A DNA stretch of 45,904 nucleotides from Tepidanaerobacteraceae bacterium (GTDB taxonomy: Bacteria; Bacillota; Thermosediminibacteria; Thermosediminibacterales; Thermosediminibacteraceae): positions 1-45,904 of the forward strand of contig JASUSP010000006.1 in the NCBI GenBank assembly GCA_030446005.1. Direction: 5' to 3'. The notes below the pieces were generated by a model. That model was not told where the DNA came from. It searched no databases and saw only the letters and a program-made list of their open reading frames with translations. Every line of letters begins with the position of its first letter. Position 1 is the stretch's first letter. Below are positions 26,547 through 35,469 of the stretch, one piece after another. Both the position numbers and the translations under genes were made by a program.

Positions 26547-27359
26547 GTGAAAAACCAAGCTGTAAAGATTTCGATTATTATAGCACTACTACTTGCCATA
26601 ATAATAACCTTAACCACGGCTGAAAAAAACCACAGGTCTTTGATGTCTAATAATGTGAATACAGAGCCGACGAGTGCTATAATAAACGGACAGACAGAGC
26701 AGAAAGCCGGTGGACTTGCGGGCGGTTCGCAGGAGAAGGAAACAGGCACTGCTGCGGGTAGCGTTACTGTTAAAAAAAAGATCGGTGAAAAGGCAGAGCT
26801 TGCCGATGTAAAGTCACAGACAGAAATAAGACAGATTCCTAATGCTAAATCCGTGTCTGCCGGTAGCAGGGGTACTTCGGCAAGCAGTACTGCGGTTTCC
26901 TCTGAGGTTAATATGTCCTCGGCCGCTTCTGATAAAAAAGAGTCCGCTGCTGATGGCAGTGATACTACAAAAGAAACCGACTCAACTTCTGTTGCAGCAG
27001 GCAAATGTCAGGTGGAAATTGCCATTGTCGGAAAAGAAGGTCGGATAGTGTACGGCCCTGCAAAGGTGGCAGTAAAAGAGAACAACAGGTGGGGGTTAAC
27101 GGTGCTGGGTGCTCTCGATTCCACCGGAGTTGAATATAACACCAGCCCGACGTATGCTGGTTTTGTCATAAGCATAGCAGGACAGGCAAACAAAGGTATG
27201 TCGGGCTGGATGTACAAGGTAAACGATGAGGTGCCAATGGCTGCCGCAAGTGAGAAAAAGATCAAACCGGGCGATAGGATAATCTGGTGGTACAGCGAGA
27301 GCATCAGTACCCCCTCTCCCGACTGGGAGAGTTTGGTTAAGAATTCGCCTCAAAATTGA
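26547..27359 (+). CDS. Membrane-tethered DUF4430 (transcobalamin C-terminal-like) protein
   Basis: A 270-residue protein with one N-terminal hydrophobic helix (IIIALLLAIIITL), no lipobox, and a Ser/Thr/Lys/Gly-rich linker of about 110 residues. The C-terminal DUF4430 domain (about 154-262) is closely similar to that of the preceding protein: RWGLTVLGALDSTG, KGMSGWMYKVNDE and GDRIIWWYSE. GTG 26547 follows GGGGG. The flexible linker suits a second B12-binding module held at the membrane, able to take ligand from the wall-anchored protein and pass it to the ECF transporter encoded next. The transfer role is inference. Confidence 0.85.
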   Translation: MKNQAVKISIIIALLLAIIITLTTAEKNHRSLMSNNVNTEPTSAIINGQTEQKAGGLAGGSQEKETGTAAGSVTVKKKIGEKAELADVKSQTEIRQIPNAKSVSAGSRGTSASSTAVSSEVNMSSAASDKKESAADGSDTTKETDSTSVAAGKCQVEIAIVGKEGRIVYGPAKVAVKENNRWGLTVLGALDSTGVEYNTSPTYAGFVISIAGQANKGMSGWMYKVNDEVPMAAASEKKIKPGDRIIWWYSESISTPSPDWESLVKNSPQN

Positions 27360-27374
27360 GAGGAGAAAATTATA

Positions 27375-28304
27375 ATGCTGGACCGCTTTTTTTATAGAGA
27401 AAAAGGGCTCTTTTTGCAGAGTCTTCACCCGTTGTCCGCGTTAACATATATTGCAGTTTTGCTGGTGCTGGCGTTGGTGTTCAACCACCCGCTTTACCTC
27501 CTTGGACTGCTGGCAGTTACAGTCACGGCCATTAAAGCTCTTGACGGGATAGATGCCTGGAAAACTTTTCTCAGAGTAAGCTTGGGGGCAGCTTTTGTTA
27601 TCGTAATTGTAAATGCGATTACTGTGCGCGCTGGCGAGACCATCATATGGCACGGACCGTACATACCGGTTTTCGGCAGGTTGAACGTCTCACTGGAGGC
27701 CGTTTGTTATGGTGCGGACATGGGATTAAGGCTTCTGGATATAATGAGCATTTTTTGCCTTTACAATTTTATGATTCATCCCGACCGGATCCTGGATTTG
27801 CTGTCCCGCTTTTCTTTCAAGTCCGCACTGGTGCTTTCACTCGCCGCCAGGATGTTCCCCACCATGGTAAGTCGGCTGGATAGTATCAAGGAAGTGCAGG
27901 CAGCGAGAGGAGTCGATTTTAATGCCGGAACATTAAAAGAAAAAATGGGGAAATACGTCGTATTGATGAAAATACTACTTTTAACTTCTATGGAAGATTC
28001 CATGGAAACGGCGGAAGCCATGTATGCGAGGGCGTTTGGCAGCGGCAAGCGTTCACACTATGTCCGTGATGCCTGGAGGCCTAGAGATAGCGTCTGTCTT
28101 ACCGCAAGCCTGCTCGCTATGGGAGTAGCGATGTACGGTTGGACCAAAGGCCTGGGCACATTCAGCTTTTATCCGCGGCTTGCTTATCTTATTGACGGGC
28201 TTACGGGAATTGTGCTCCTTTTCGCCGTAATTTTTCTGTTATCCTTCCCATTAATATTGAGTTGGGGGTGGCACAATTGCCCCTTTATCAAATCAAAAAT
28301 CTGA
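27375..28304 (+). CDS. ecfT: ECF transporter transmembrane component EcfT
   Basis: EcfT is the scaffold coupling the ATPases to the S component in energy-coupling-factor vitamin importers. The 309-residue protein has about five to six hydrophobic helices; the C-terminal cytoplasmic coupling helices carry the paired family motifs SIKEVQAARGVDFN and AEAMYARAFGSG. It starts at ATG 27375, 15 bases after the DUF4430 gene, and overlaps the ATPase gene. Placement within a B12-riboswitch operon makes it a dedicated rather than shared module. Confidence 0.9.
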   Translation: MLDRFFYREKGLFLQSLHPLSALTYIAVLLVLALVFNHPLYLLGLLAVTVTAIKALDGIDAWKTFLRVSLGAAFVIVIVNAITVRAGETIIWHGPYIPVFGRLNVSLEAVCYGADMGLRLLDIMSIFCLYNFMIHPDRILDLLSRFSFKSALVLSLAARMFPTMVSRLDSIKEVQAARGVDFNAGTLKEKMGKYVVLMKILLLTSMEDSMETAEAMYARAFGSGKRSHYVRDAWRPRDSVCLTASLLAMGVAMYGWTKGLGTFSFYPRLAYLIDGLTGIVLLFAVIFLLSFPLILSWGWHNCPFIKSKI

Positions 28305-29947
28305 CTTATTTTTACCCCAACAGCCGGAAGCCTGCATTAAAAGACATAGATATGATTATTGAAGAGGGAGAGTTTTTGCTCATTGCTGGCGGTTCCGGTT
28401 CGGGGAAATCTTCTCTTGCTCGGGTGCTCGCTGGCTTAATTCCCGGCTTTTATGGTGGTCGCATCGGTGGCAGCGTTTTCTTTCGGGGCAAAGATATTAA
28501 GCAGCTTGACAAACGCAGTATAGCAAGGGAAGTGGGGATAGTCTTCCAGGATCCGGAAAAACAGCTAATTATGACAAGCGTGGAGGCCGAAATTGCGTTT
28601 GGCTTGGAAAACCTGGGTCTTCCACGGCAGGAGATGGCCCGCCGTATTGCCGAAGTCATGAGTTTTTTGGGGCTTGCGGAGCTAAAGCGAGAATTTACTG
28701 TAAAACTATCAGGTGGTCAAAAACAAAAACTTGCCCTGGCTGCAGTACTTGCCATGCAGCCTTCGGTTTTAATCCTTGATGAGCCCACTTCTCAACTGGA
28801 CCCGGTAGCGGCGGAGGATTTTCTCAATCTTGTAAAACGTTTGAATGAAGATATAGGCATGACCGTGATTTTAATCGAACAGAGGCTGGAAAGGTGTTTT
28901 CATATAGCAGACAGAATTGTGCTTATGGAAGGTGGAAGAATAAGATTTGAGGGCACACCTGAGCAGGTGGCTCGCTGGGCGGCACAGTGTGGAGAGCCTT
29001 TTATCCCACCTGTCGCCCGCTTCTTCGGCAAGGCAGGTCTTAATACAATTCCCGTCACGGTAAAAGAAGGACGGCGTATGCTGAGAGAAAAATTTAAACC
29101 TTCTTCGGGAGATTTTTATTTAAAGCATCCCGGTGTAGTGCATGAAGAAGAACCGCTCTTACGGATGGAAAGGGTATGGTTCGCATATCCCGATGGCAGG
29201 GAAGCGTTGCAGGATATAAATTTACAATTTTTTGCCGGAGAGCTGGTGGCCGTGCTGGGAGCCAATGGAGCGGGCAAATCCACGCTACTCAAAACCATGG
29301 CAGGGCTGTTGAAACCAGGACGCGGCCGGGTAATGTTGATGGGTGGGGAACCGGGGAGCAGCGTCAGTCGGAAGGCATGGAATTCATGTGTGGGTTACCT
29401 TTCCCAGAATCCCAGCGATTACCTGTTTCAGGATACTGTAGAGGAAGAATTATTATATACTTTAAAAAATTTTGGCATCAGCCCGAACGGTGTAGTTGAT
29501 GAAATAATGGATAAGCTTTCGCTGCAGGACTTTCGACACGCAAATCCGCGGGATTTGAGCTGTGGGGAACGCCAGAAGGTGGCCCTGGCTTCGGTTATGG
29601 TCACGAGACCAAAGCTTTTGCTGCTGGATGAACCTACCAGGGGGCTTGACTATCGCCAGAAGGCCGAAATGGGGAAAGTACTGTTAGATTACTGCAGGCA
29701 GGGGGCAAGTGTTGTACTGACTACCCACGATGTGGAATTTGCAGCAGAATACGCATCGAGAGTTATAATGATGTTCTGTGGCAGGATAGTATGTGACGGT
29801 CCAACACATCAAGTTCTATCAGAGTCGATTTTTTATTCTACCCAGATCGGTAGGATGTGTCGGGGGTTTGCAGACGGTATTCTAACTCCGGAGGAAGCTC
29901 TGGCCGTGTTAAAACCTGCGTCGCCCGGAAAACGGGAAAGGAAGTGA
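28277..29947 (+). CDS. ecfA: ECF transporter fused double ATPase
   Basis: About 556 residues with two complete ABC ATPase domains in one chain, replacing separate EcfA and EcfA'. Domain 1: Walker A GGSGSGKSS (38-46), Q-loop VFQDPEKQL, signature LSGGQ, Walker B VLILDEPTSQLDP. Domain 2: Walker A GANGAGKST, YLSQNPSDYLF, signature LSCGE (Gly replaced by Cys) and LLLLDEPTRGLD with TTHD. TTG 28277 is chosen because GGGGGTGG lies six bases upstream; it overlaps ecfT by 28 bases. ATP hydrolysis would power uptake by the neighbouring T and S components. Confidence 0.92.
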   Translation: MPLYQIKNLTYFYPNSRKPALKDIDMIIEEGEFLLIAGGSGSGKSSLARVLAGLIPGFYGGRIGGSVFFRGKDIKQLDKRSIAREVGIVFQDPEKQLIMTSVEAEIAFGLENLGLPRQEMARRIAEVMSFLGLAELKREFTVKLSGGQKQKLALAAVLAMQPSVLILDEPTSQLDPVAAEDFLNLVKRLNEDIGMTVILIEQRLERCFHIADRIVLMEGGRIRFEGTPEQVARWAAQCGEPFIPPVARFFGKAGLNTIPVTVKEGRRMLREKFKPSSGDFYLKHPGVVHEEEPLLRMERVWFAYPDGREALQDINLQFFAGELVAVLGANGAGKSTLLKTMAGLLKPGRGRVMLMGGEPGSSVSRKAWNSCVGYLSQNPSDYLFQDTVEEELLYTLKNFGISPNGVVDEIMDKLSLQDFRHANPRDLSCGERQKVALASVMVTRPKLLLLDEPTRGLDYRQKAEMGKVLLDYCRQGASVVLTTHDVEFAAEYASRVIMMFCGRIVCDGPTHQVLSESIFYSTQIGRMCRGFADGILTPEEALAVLKPASPGKRERK

Positions 29948-29961
29948 AAGGGAATATGCTT

Positions 29962-30675
29962 ATGAAAAAACTGTTGTCCAGAATTCTATTCTGGCTCGGG
30001 TTTGCAATTATCCCGATATTTCTGGCGACCGCCATGTCGGGGAAGACTTCCATCACCCGAGAATGGGGGCTGGCGGCATCTATTATCATCTTCGGCGCTG
30101 TTGGTTTGATGTACCTGAGCTTTGAACTGGACGCTTCCTCCCCTAGAGAAATTGCCGTAATAGCGGTGCTGGGAGCCGTTGGTGCCGCAGGTCGGTTTGC
30201 CTTTGCCGCCCTGCCCAATATACAGCCTACTACATTTATAGCAATCGCTTCCGGGTATGTCTTCGGACCGACTGCTGGTTTTATGACGGGTTCTACCGCG
30301 GCTCTGGTTTCGAACTTTTTTCTGGGGCAAGGGCCGTGGACACCGTGGCAGATGTTTGCGTGGGGTCTCGCCGGCTCGTCGGCTGGTATCGTTAAACGTC
30401 TCTTCCCGCACATAGGCAGATGGGGAATGGCCGCTTTCTGCTTTTTATGGGGGTATTTTTTTGGATGGATTTTAAACCTGTGGTCATGGACTACCTTCGT
30501 TAAACCATTAAACTGGCAGAGTTTTGTCGCCGTTTGTGCGGCAAGTTTCTGGTTTGATACTTTTCACGCCATAGGCAATGCGGCATTTTACCTGCTTTTC
30601 GGCACAGGCTTTATGAAGATACTGAATCGGTTTAAGCTCAAGATGACTGTTACGTATATAGGAGCTGATGACTAG
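29962..30675 (+). CDS. ECF transporter S component, predicted cobalamin-specific
   Basis: A 237-residue membrane protein with six or so helices of the ECF S-component type: the segment IAVIAVLGAVGAAGRFAF followed by GYVFGPTAGFMTGSTAALVSN and WQMFAWGLAGSSAGIV matches the family's small-residue-rich core. ATG 29962 is favoured over 29956 because AAAGGGA lies 8 bases upstream. It closes the riboswitch operon, so its substrate is probably cobalamin or a corrinoid precursor (CbrT/CblT-like); sequence alone does not separate these. No separate terminator is visible before the next promoter. Confidence 0.85.
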   Translation: MKKLLSRILFWLGFAIIPIFLATAMSGKTSITREWGLAASIIIFGAVGLMYLSFELDASSPREIAVIAVLGAVGAAGRFAFAALPNIQPTTFIAIASGYVFGPTAGFMTGSTAALVSNFFLGQGPWTPWQMFAWGLAGSSAGIVKRLFPHIGRWGMAAFCFLWGYFFGWILNLWSWTTFVKPLNWQSFVAVCAASFWFDTFHAIGNAAFYLLFGTGFMKILNRFKLKMTVTYIGADD

Positions 30676-30710
30676 AAAGGGTAGGCGAGAAAAAGAAGTA
30701 TAGCTGCTTA

Positions 30711-30739
30711 TTGACACGCGGCTTTTAAATTATTATTAT
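30711..30739 (+). promoter_or_regulatory. Sigma-A promoter of the RND efflux operon
   Basis: TTGACA and TATTAT are separated by 17 bases, close to the full consensus. The leader runs about 245 bases to the first gene. Confidence 0.85.
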
Positions 30740-30761
30740 AGTAAGTAAGCACTCACTCATT
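30740..30761. promoter_or_regulatory. TetR-type operator at the RND promoter
   Basis: AGTAAGTAAGCACTCACTCA starts directly after the -10 and is an imperfect palindrome (AGTAAGT-N4-ACTCACT). Over 22 bases it matches 19 of the site at 18911. Confidence 0.7.
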
Positions 30762-30824
30762 TAAGGATATAATATATATTCTTCGTAATCCCCTCCCGTA
30801 TTATTAACGTAAATAACAGGGCAA

Positions 30825-30857
30825 GCCGAGGGGTGTATATCACCTCGGCCTGATTTT
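30825..30857 (+). terminator. Terminator-like hairpin in the RND leader
   Basis: GCCGAGG(GG)TG pairs with CACCTCGGC around TATAT, followed by CTGATTTTT. It lies between promoter and first gene, so it may attenuate transcription. Confidence 0.5.
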
Positions 30858-30919
30858 TGCAATAATTGATTTATTATTTGAGCAATCAAAGGGGGGATAT
30901 TTTTTAAAAAGACAAACTG

Positions 30920-30933
30920 ACCGAACGGTCGGT
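30920..30933. promoter_or_regulatory. Second TetR/AcrR-type operator in the RND leader
   Basis: ACCGA-ACGG-TCGGT within CTGACCGAACGGTCGGTAC resembles well-known AcrR/TetR-class operators. It is unlike the AGTAAGT site, suggesting a different regulator, perhaps the TetR at the end of this operon. Confidence 0.6.
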
Positions 30934-30993
30934 ACTGTTCCAACTAAAAAAATTAAAAATGACAATTACAGTAAAGTAAAAGGGGTGCATTTT

Positions 30994-32241
30994 ATGAAGT
31001 TTTGCAGAAAAAACACCAAAATAATAGCTTCGCTATTGCTGATTTTCTTTGTGGCGTCAATATTCCTTCTTGCTGGATGTTCAAAAAAGGAAGGAGAAGA
31101 AAAAAATGATACAGCAGTACCGGTAAAAGTGATGAAAACAAAAAAGGACAAAATAGAAGACATAGTGACTTTTACAGGCCAGATTGAAGCGGGGGATGAG
31201 GTTAAAATTGTAAGCAAGATTTCGGGAAGGGTAAAAGAAGTTAATTTTGAAGTAGGTGATTATGTAAAAGAAGGAGAACCTCTCGTAATACTTGAGACAG
31301 AAGAACTGTACGACCAGCTCGCCCAAGCGGAGGCCGCTTTAGCAGCGGCAAGAGCCAATCTTGCAGCAAATGAATCGGGGGCGTTGCCACAGCAGCTTGA
31401 GCAGGCAAAGGCAGCTTTTGAGCAGGCCGAAGCAAATTATTTAAACGCCAAGGCTGATTATGAGCGCATGAAGGCCTTGTATGAGGCGGATGCAATTTCC
31501 AAGCAGGCATTCGACAGCATGGAACTGAAGTACAAAGTGGCAAAGAGCCAGTATGAAAGCGCAAAAGAACAATTGAAGCTGACCGAAGAACGCCTACCAA
31601 AAAATATTGAAGCACTGAGAGCTCAGGTTGCTCAGGCGCAGGCTCAGGTTGAGCTTATAAAAACGAATATAAAAAATTCGGTTATAAGGGCACCTATATC
31701 GGGTATGATTTCATCAAAACATATAAATCCCGGCGAGATGTGCCAGGCAGGGGTGACGCTTGGTTCAATAGTTAATATAGATAAGGTTAAAGTGGTTATT
31801 GATGTGCCGGAAGAGGATATTAATAAAATAAAAGATGGACAGGAAGCGACAGTGAATATAGATGCTCTAGGGGATGAAGGTAAAATAAAGGGGAAAATAA
31901 GCATTATTTCGCCGGCATCGGGTTCAGCCAGGCTTTTTAAGGTAAAAATCGAGATGGAAAACAAAGATCATAGGTTAAAGCCCGGCATGTTTGCAAGTGT
32001 GAATGTTGTCAGGGGTGTAAAGGAAAATGTGATTACGGTTCCAAAAGATGCTGTGCTGATTAAAAAACATGGCAATGTGGTGTATGTTGTAAAGGAAGGC
32101 AAGGCGGAAGAGCGGCTTGTGAAGATCGGAGTTACAAACGGAGACAGAGTTGAAATAACGGAGGGCCTTAATGAAGGCGAAATGGTTGTAATAAGTGGGC
32201 AAAACATGCTGATGGAAGGCTCTGCGGTAAAAATCCAGTGA
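30994..32241 (+). CDS. RND efflux periplasmic-adaptor (MFP) lipoprotein
   Basis: A 415-residue membrane-fusion protein that links an RND pump to an exit duct. The lipobox LLAGC places the lipidated Cys at residue 29. Domains follow in order: barrel-sandwich/lipoyl half GRVKEVNFEVGDYVKEGEP, a coiled-coil hairpin of Ala/Gln/Lys-rich heptads (about 105-225), the second lipoyl half VIRAPISGMISSKHINPGEM, the beta-barrel and the membrane-proximal domain (VVISGQNMLMEGS). ATG 30994 is chosen because AAAAGGGG lies 8 bases before it. It starts a four-gene operon. Confidence 0.92.
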   Translation: MKFCRKNTKIIASLLLIFFVASIFLLAGCSKKEGEEKNDTAVPVKVMKTKKDKIEDIVTFTGQIEAGDEVKIVSKISGRVKEVNFEVGDYVKEGEPLVILETEELYDQLAQAEAALAAARANLAANESGALPQQLEQAKAAFEQAEANYLNAKADYERMKALYEADAISKQAFDSMELKYKVAKSQYESAKEQLKLTEERLPKNIEALRAQVAQAQAQVELIKTNIKNSVIRAPISGMISSKHINPGEMCQAGVTLGSIVNIDKVKVVIDVPEEDINKIKDGQEATVNIDALGDEGKIKGKISIISPASGSARLFKVKIEMENKDHRLKPGMFASVNVVRGVKENVITVPKDAVLIKKHGNVVYVVKEGKAEERLVKIGVTNGDRVEITEGLNEGEMVVISGQNMLMEGSAVKIQ

Positions 32242-32264
32242 AAATTTAGCAAGGGGATGAAATC

Positions 32265-35200
32265 ATGAGAATTACGGAGACGGTTGTAAAAAGACCTATT
32301 GCAACATTCATGGCTGTGCTTGTCATAATTATCCTCGGGTTTGTTTCCTTGAGCAAGATGCAGATTGATTTGCTGCCGGATATACAGCTTCCGACGGCTG
32401 TTATTGTAACAACATACCCCGGGGCAAGCTCCGAAGAAATAGAGACGATGATAACAAAGCCGATTGAAAAGGAAATAGCCGGGATAGAAAACATAAAAAG
32501 CATATCTTCATCAAGTGAAGCCAACGTTTCAATGATTACGGTGAGTTTCAACTGGGGAACAGACCTTGATACAGCGGTGACGGATATAAGAGAGAAAGTG
32601 GATATGGTTAAAAAAAGATTGCCGGACGATGCAGATGAACCACTGGTGTTTAAGTTTGACCCGTCTATGTTGCCGGTGCTTATTTACGGCATGACGGGTG
32701 ACAGAGATCCGCTTTTGATGAAGCAGATTGCTGAAGATATAATAGAAAAAAGGCTTGAGAGGGTAGCGGGAGTTGCAAGCGTCCAGGTTACAGGTGGAGT
32801 AGAGCGCCAGATAAGGGTACTATTATCACCACAAAAGATGAACGGGTATGGAATCAGCTTTTCACAGGTTATACAGGCACTTGCAGCAAATAACCTGAAC
32901 CTGCCAGGCGGAACCGTTGACTACGGCAGTAGGGAGCTTATAGTGAGGACTACCGGAGAATTTGAAAATGTGGACGAAATAAAAAACCTTCCTGTAGCTA
33001 ATAGGCAGGGAGCCATTGTTAGATTAAGCGATATAGCTGATGTAAAAGATGCTACGGAAGACGTAAAAACCCATTCCAGAATCAACAAGTACGAAGGATT
33101 AAGAATACTTATACAAAAATCCAGCGACGCTAACACGGTGGCGGTGGCAAATGGAGTAAAAAAAGAACTCGAAGCGATTAAAAAAGAACTTCCAAGAGGT
33201 ATAGAGCTATATCAAATATTGGACCAATCGGACTTTATAAACAGGTCAATAAACAACGTGATATCAAGTGCAATACAAGGCGGTTTACTTGCGGTAATAG
33301 TTCTCTATCTTTTTTTACATAATTTCAGGTCAACAGTTGTTATTGCAATTTCCATACCAATCTCAATTATAGCCACATTTGTTGTAATGTATTTTAGCGG
33401 CATTACGATAAACTTAATATCCCTTGGCGGCCTTGCTCTGGGAATAGGTATGCTGGTGGATAGTTCCATAGTTGTGCTTGAAAACATATATTACCACAGA
33501 GAATTAGGGCTTAACAGCATGGAAGCGGCATCTGTAGGAGCAAGTGAGGTTACTCTTGCGTTAGTGGCATCTACACTGACGACGGTTGTCGTATTTTTAC
33601 CGATAGTCTTTGTAAAAGGCTTGGCGGGAATAGTTTTCAAGGAAATGAGTCTCACCATCACTTTCTCTCTCATGTCTTCTCTGATTGTTGCTATTACGAT
33701 CGTACCTTTGCTGAGTTCTCGTCTGGTCAAAGTAACCCCCACAGAAGAGAAAAAACAGGGCTTTCTTGCCAAGATATTCGAGAGAATGGACAGATTTTAC
33801 AATAGTATAGATGAAAAGTATGGGAAGCTTCTTGCGTGGGCCCTGGGGCACAGGAAGATTGTAATACTTGCAATTGTTGTGCTTCTTGCCATAAGTGTGG
33901 CGGCAGTGCCACTTGTAGGTACAGAATTTTTCCCGGAGACCGATGAGGGTAGGATTTCAATCAGTGTGGAATATCCTGTTGGCACAAAAGTTGAGAAGAC
34001 CGATGAGTTGGTTAAATCCATAGAAAATGTAGTTGCTTCAATACCAGAAGTTCAGATGTATTCGTCACAGGTTGGAACGGATACAAGAAGGAGCTTCCTC
34101 GGGACGACCGGAAGCGGCGAAATGGCCAGCATGGACGTGCGCCTTGTCCCGGTTAGCGAAAGGAAGAGGTCAACTAAGGATGTAGTTGAAGAAATCAGGC
34201 AAAAAATAGGAGAAGTCCCTGGGGCAAAAATCGAGATAAACAGCGCATCTATGATAAGCACTATGGGTTCTGCTATAGCAGGAAGCAGTAAACCAGTCCA
34301 AATTGCCATAAAGGGAGACGATTTTGCCACCCTTGAAAACCTTGCCGAAAAAATTAAAGCTATAGTCAAGAAAGTGCCGGGCACAAGGGATGTTGAGACA
34401 TCTATAGATGAGGGGAGACCGGAAGTCCGGATAAAAGTTGATAAGGACAGGGCATCATACTATGGCCTGGATGCAGGTCAGGTGGCGCAAGCAGTAAGAA
34501 TTGCAATAAATGGAGTTGAAGCAACCAAATACAGAGTTGCCGGGACAGAGGTGGAAGTGAATGTCCAGCTCAATGAGCTTTCAAGGAAGACCCTTGAAGA
34601 CCTTGAAGGAATGACATTGATGTCTCCGTCTGGCGTCAGTGTGCCGCTTAGAAACATAGCTAAATTTACGATTACTGAAGGCCCTAATGTGATTAATCGT
34701 GTGGATCAGGAGCGAGTAGTGTATGTGACTGCCGATATTTACAGGAGGAGTTTGGGAGAAGTAACAAATGACATCAAGTCAGCAGTTTCTTCAATCAATC
34801 TGCCGGAAGGCTACAGTATAAGTTTTGAAGGCCAGAATAAAGAAATGATGGAATCGTTTGCGGATCTATTCCAGGCTATGCTTCTTGCAGTATTCCTTGT
34901 TTATGCAGTAATGGCAGCCCAGTTCGAGTCACTCCTTCATCCATTTACCATAATGTTTGCAATACCATTCTGCACAACAGGTGTTGTATTTGGCCTGCTT
35001 TTAAGCAGGAGGGCGTTCAGCGTGCCTGCATTTATCGGTGTTATAATGCTGGCGGGCATTGTGGTTAACAACGCCATTGTATTAGTGGATTATATTAACC
35101 AGTTGAGGGCAAAAGGAAAGACGGTCAGAGAGGCTATAGTTGAAGCCGGCCCAAGAAGGCTCAGGCCCATCATGATGACAACACTTACGACAGTTCTCGG

Positions 35201-35405
35201 CCTTTTACCCCTTGCTCTTGGAATTGGTGAAGGCAGTGAAATCCAGGCGCCCCTTGCTGTTACCGTGCTGGGAGGATTGTCCGTCTCAACCCTTTTGACC
35301 CTTGTGGTTGTGCCTGTGCTTTATTCAATATTTGAAGACCTGTCTGCAAGGATGATAAGAAGAATAAATATATTTAAGCAAAAACTCGGCAGAAATCTCG
35401 TTTAA
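32265..35405 (+). CDS. RND-family efflux permease (AcrB/SwrC-like)
   Basis: A 1046-residue protein, full length for the hydrophobe/amphiphile efflux (HAE) family, with 12 predicted helices in two repeats, each with a large extracytoplasmic loop. The start MRITETVVKRPIATFMAV and PTAVIVTTYPGASSEEIE are typical. In helix 4 the proton-relay region reads GMLVDSSIVVLEN: one Asp (about residue 398) is kept, but the AcrB Asp-Asp pair is Asp-Ser, as is common outside Proteobacteria. Substrates cannot be told from sequence; Firmicute relatives (SwrC) export surfactants and drugs. The ATG is 23 bases after the adaptor. Confidence 0.94.
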   Translation: MRITETVVKRPIATFMAVLVIIILGFVSLSKMQIDLLPDIQLPTAVIVTTYPGASSEEIETMITKPIEKEIAGIENIKSISSSSEANVSMITVSFNWGTDLDTAVTDIREKVDMVKKRLPDDADEPLVFKFDPSMLPVLIYGMTGDRDPLLMKQIAEDIIEKRLERVAGVASVQVTGGVERQIRVLLSPQKMNGYGISFSQVIQALAANNLNLPGGTVDYGSRELIVRTTGEFENVDEIKNLPVANRQGAIVRLSDIADVKDATEDVKTHSRINKYEGLRILIQKSSDANTVAVANGVKKELEAIKKELPRGIELYQILDQSDFINRSINNVISSAIQGGLLAVIVLYLFLHNFRSTVVIAISIPISIIATFVVMYFSGITINLISLGGLALGIGMLVDSSIVVLENIYYHRELGLNSMEAASVGASEVTLALVASTLTTVVVFLPIVFVKGLAGIVFKEMSLTITFSLMSSLIVAITIVPLLSSRLVKVTPTEEKKQGFLAKIFERMDRFYNSIDEKYGKLLAWALGHRKIVILAIVVLLAISVAAVPLVGTEFFPETDEGRISISVEYPVGTKVEKTDELVKSIENVVASIPEVQMYSSQVGTDTRRSFLGTTGSGEMASMDVRLVPVSERKRSTKDVVEEIRQKIGEVPGAKIEINSASMISTMGSAIAGSSKPVQIAIKGDDFATLENLAEKIKAIVKKVPGTRDVETSIDEGRPEVRIKVDKDRASYYGLDAGQVAQAVRIAINGVEATKYRVAGTEVEVNVQLNELSRKTLEDLEGMTLMSPSGVSVPLRNIAKFTITEGPNVINRVDQERVVYVTADIYRRSLGEVTNDIKSAVSSINLPEGYSISFEGQNKEMMESFADLFQAMLLAVFLVYAVMAAQFESLLHPFTIMFAIPFCTTGVVFGLLLSRRAFSVPAFIGVIMLAGIVVNNAIVLVDYINQLRAKGKTVREAIVEAGPRRLRPIMMTTLTTVLGLLPLALGIGEGSEIQAPLAVTVLGGLSVSTLLTLVVVPVLYSIFEDLSARMIRRINIFKQKLGRNLV

Positions 35406-35469
35406 TCGTAACAAAAAGCAGGCGTTTTAATAAGAGGTCAAAATTGATAAAACCAGGGGGGTCCTGAAA

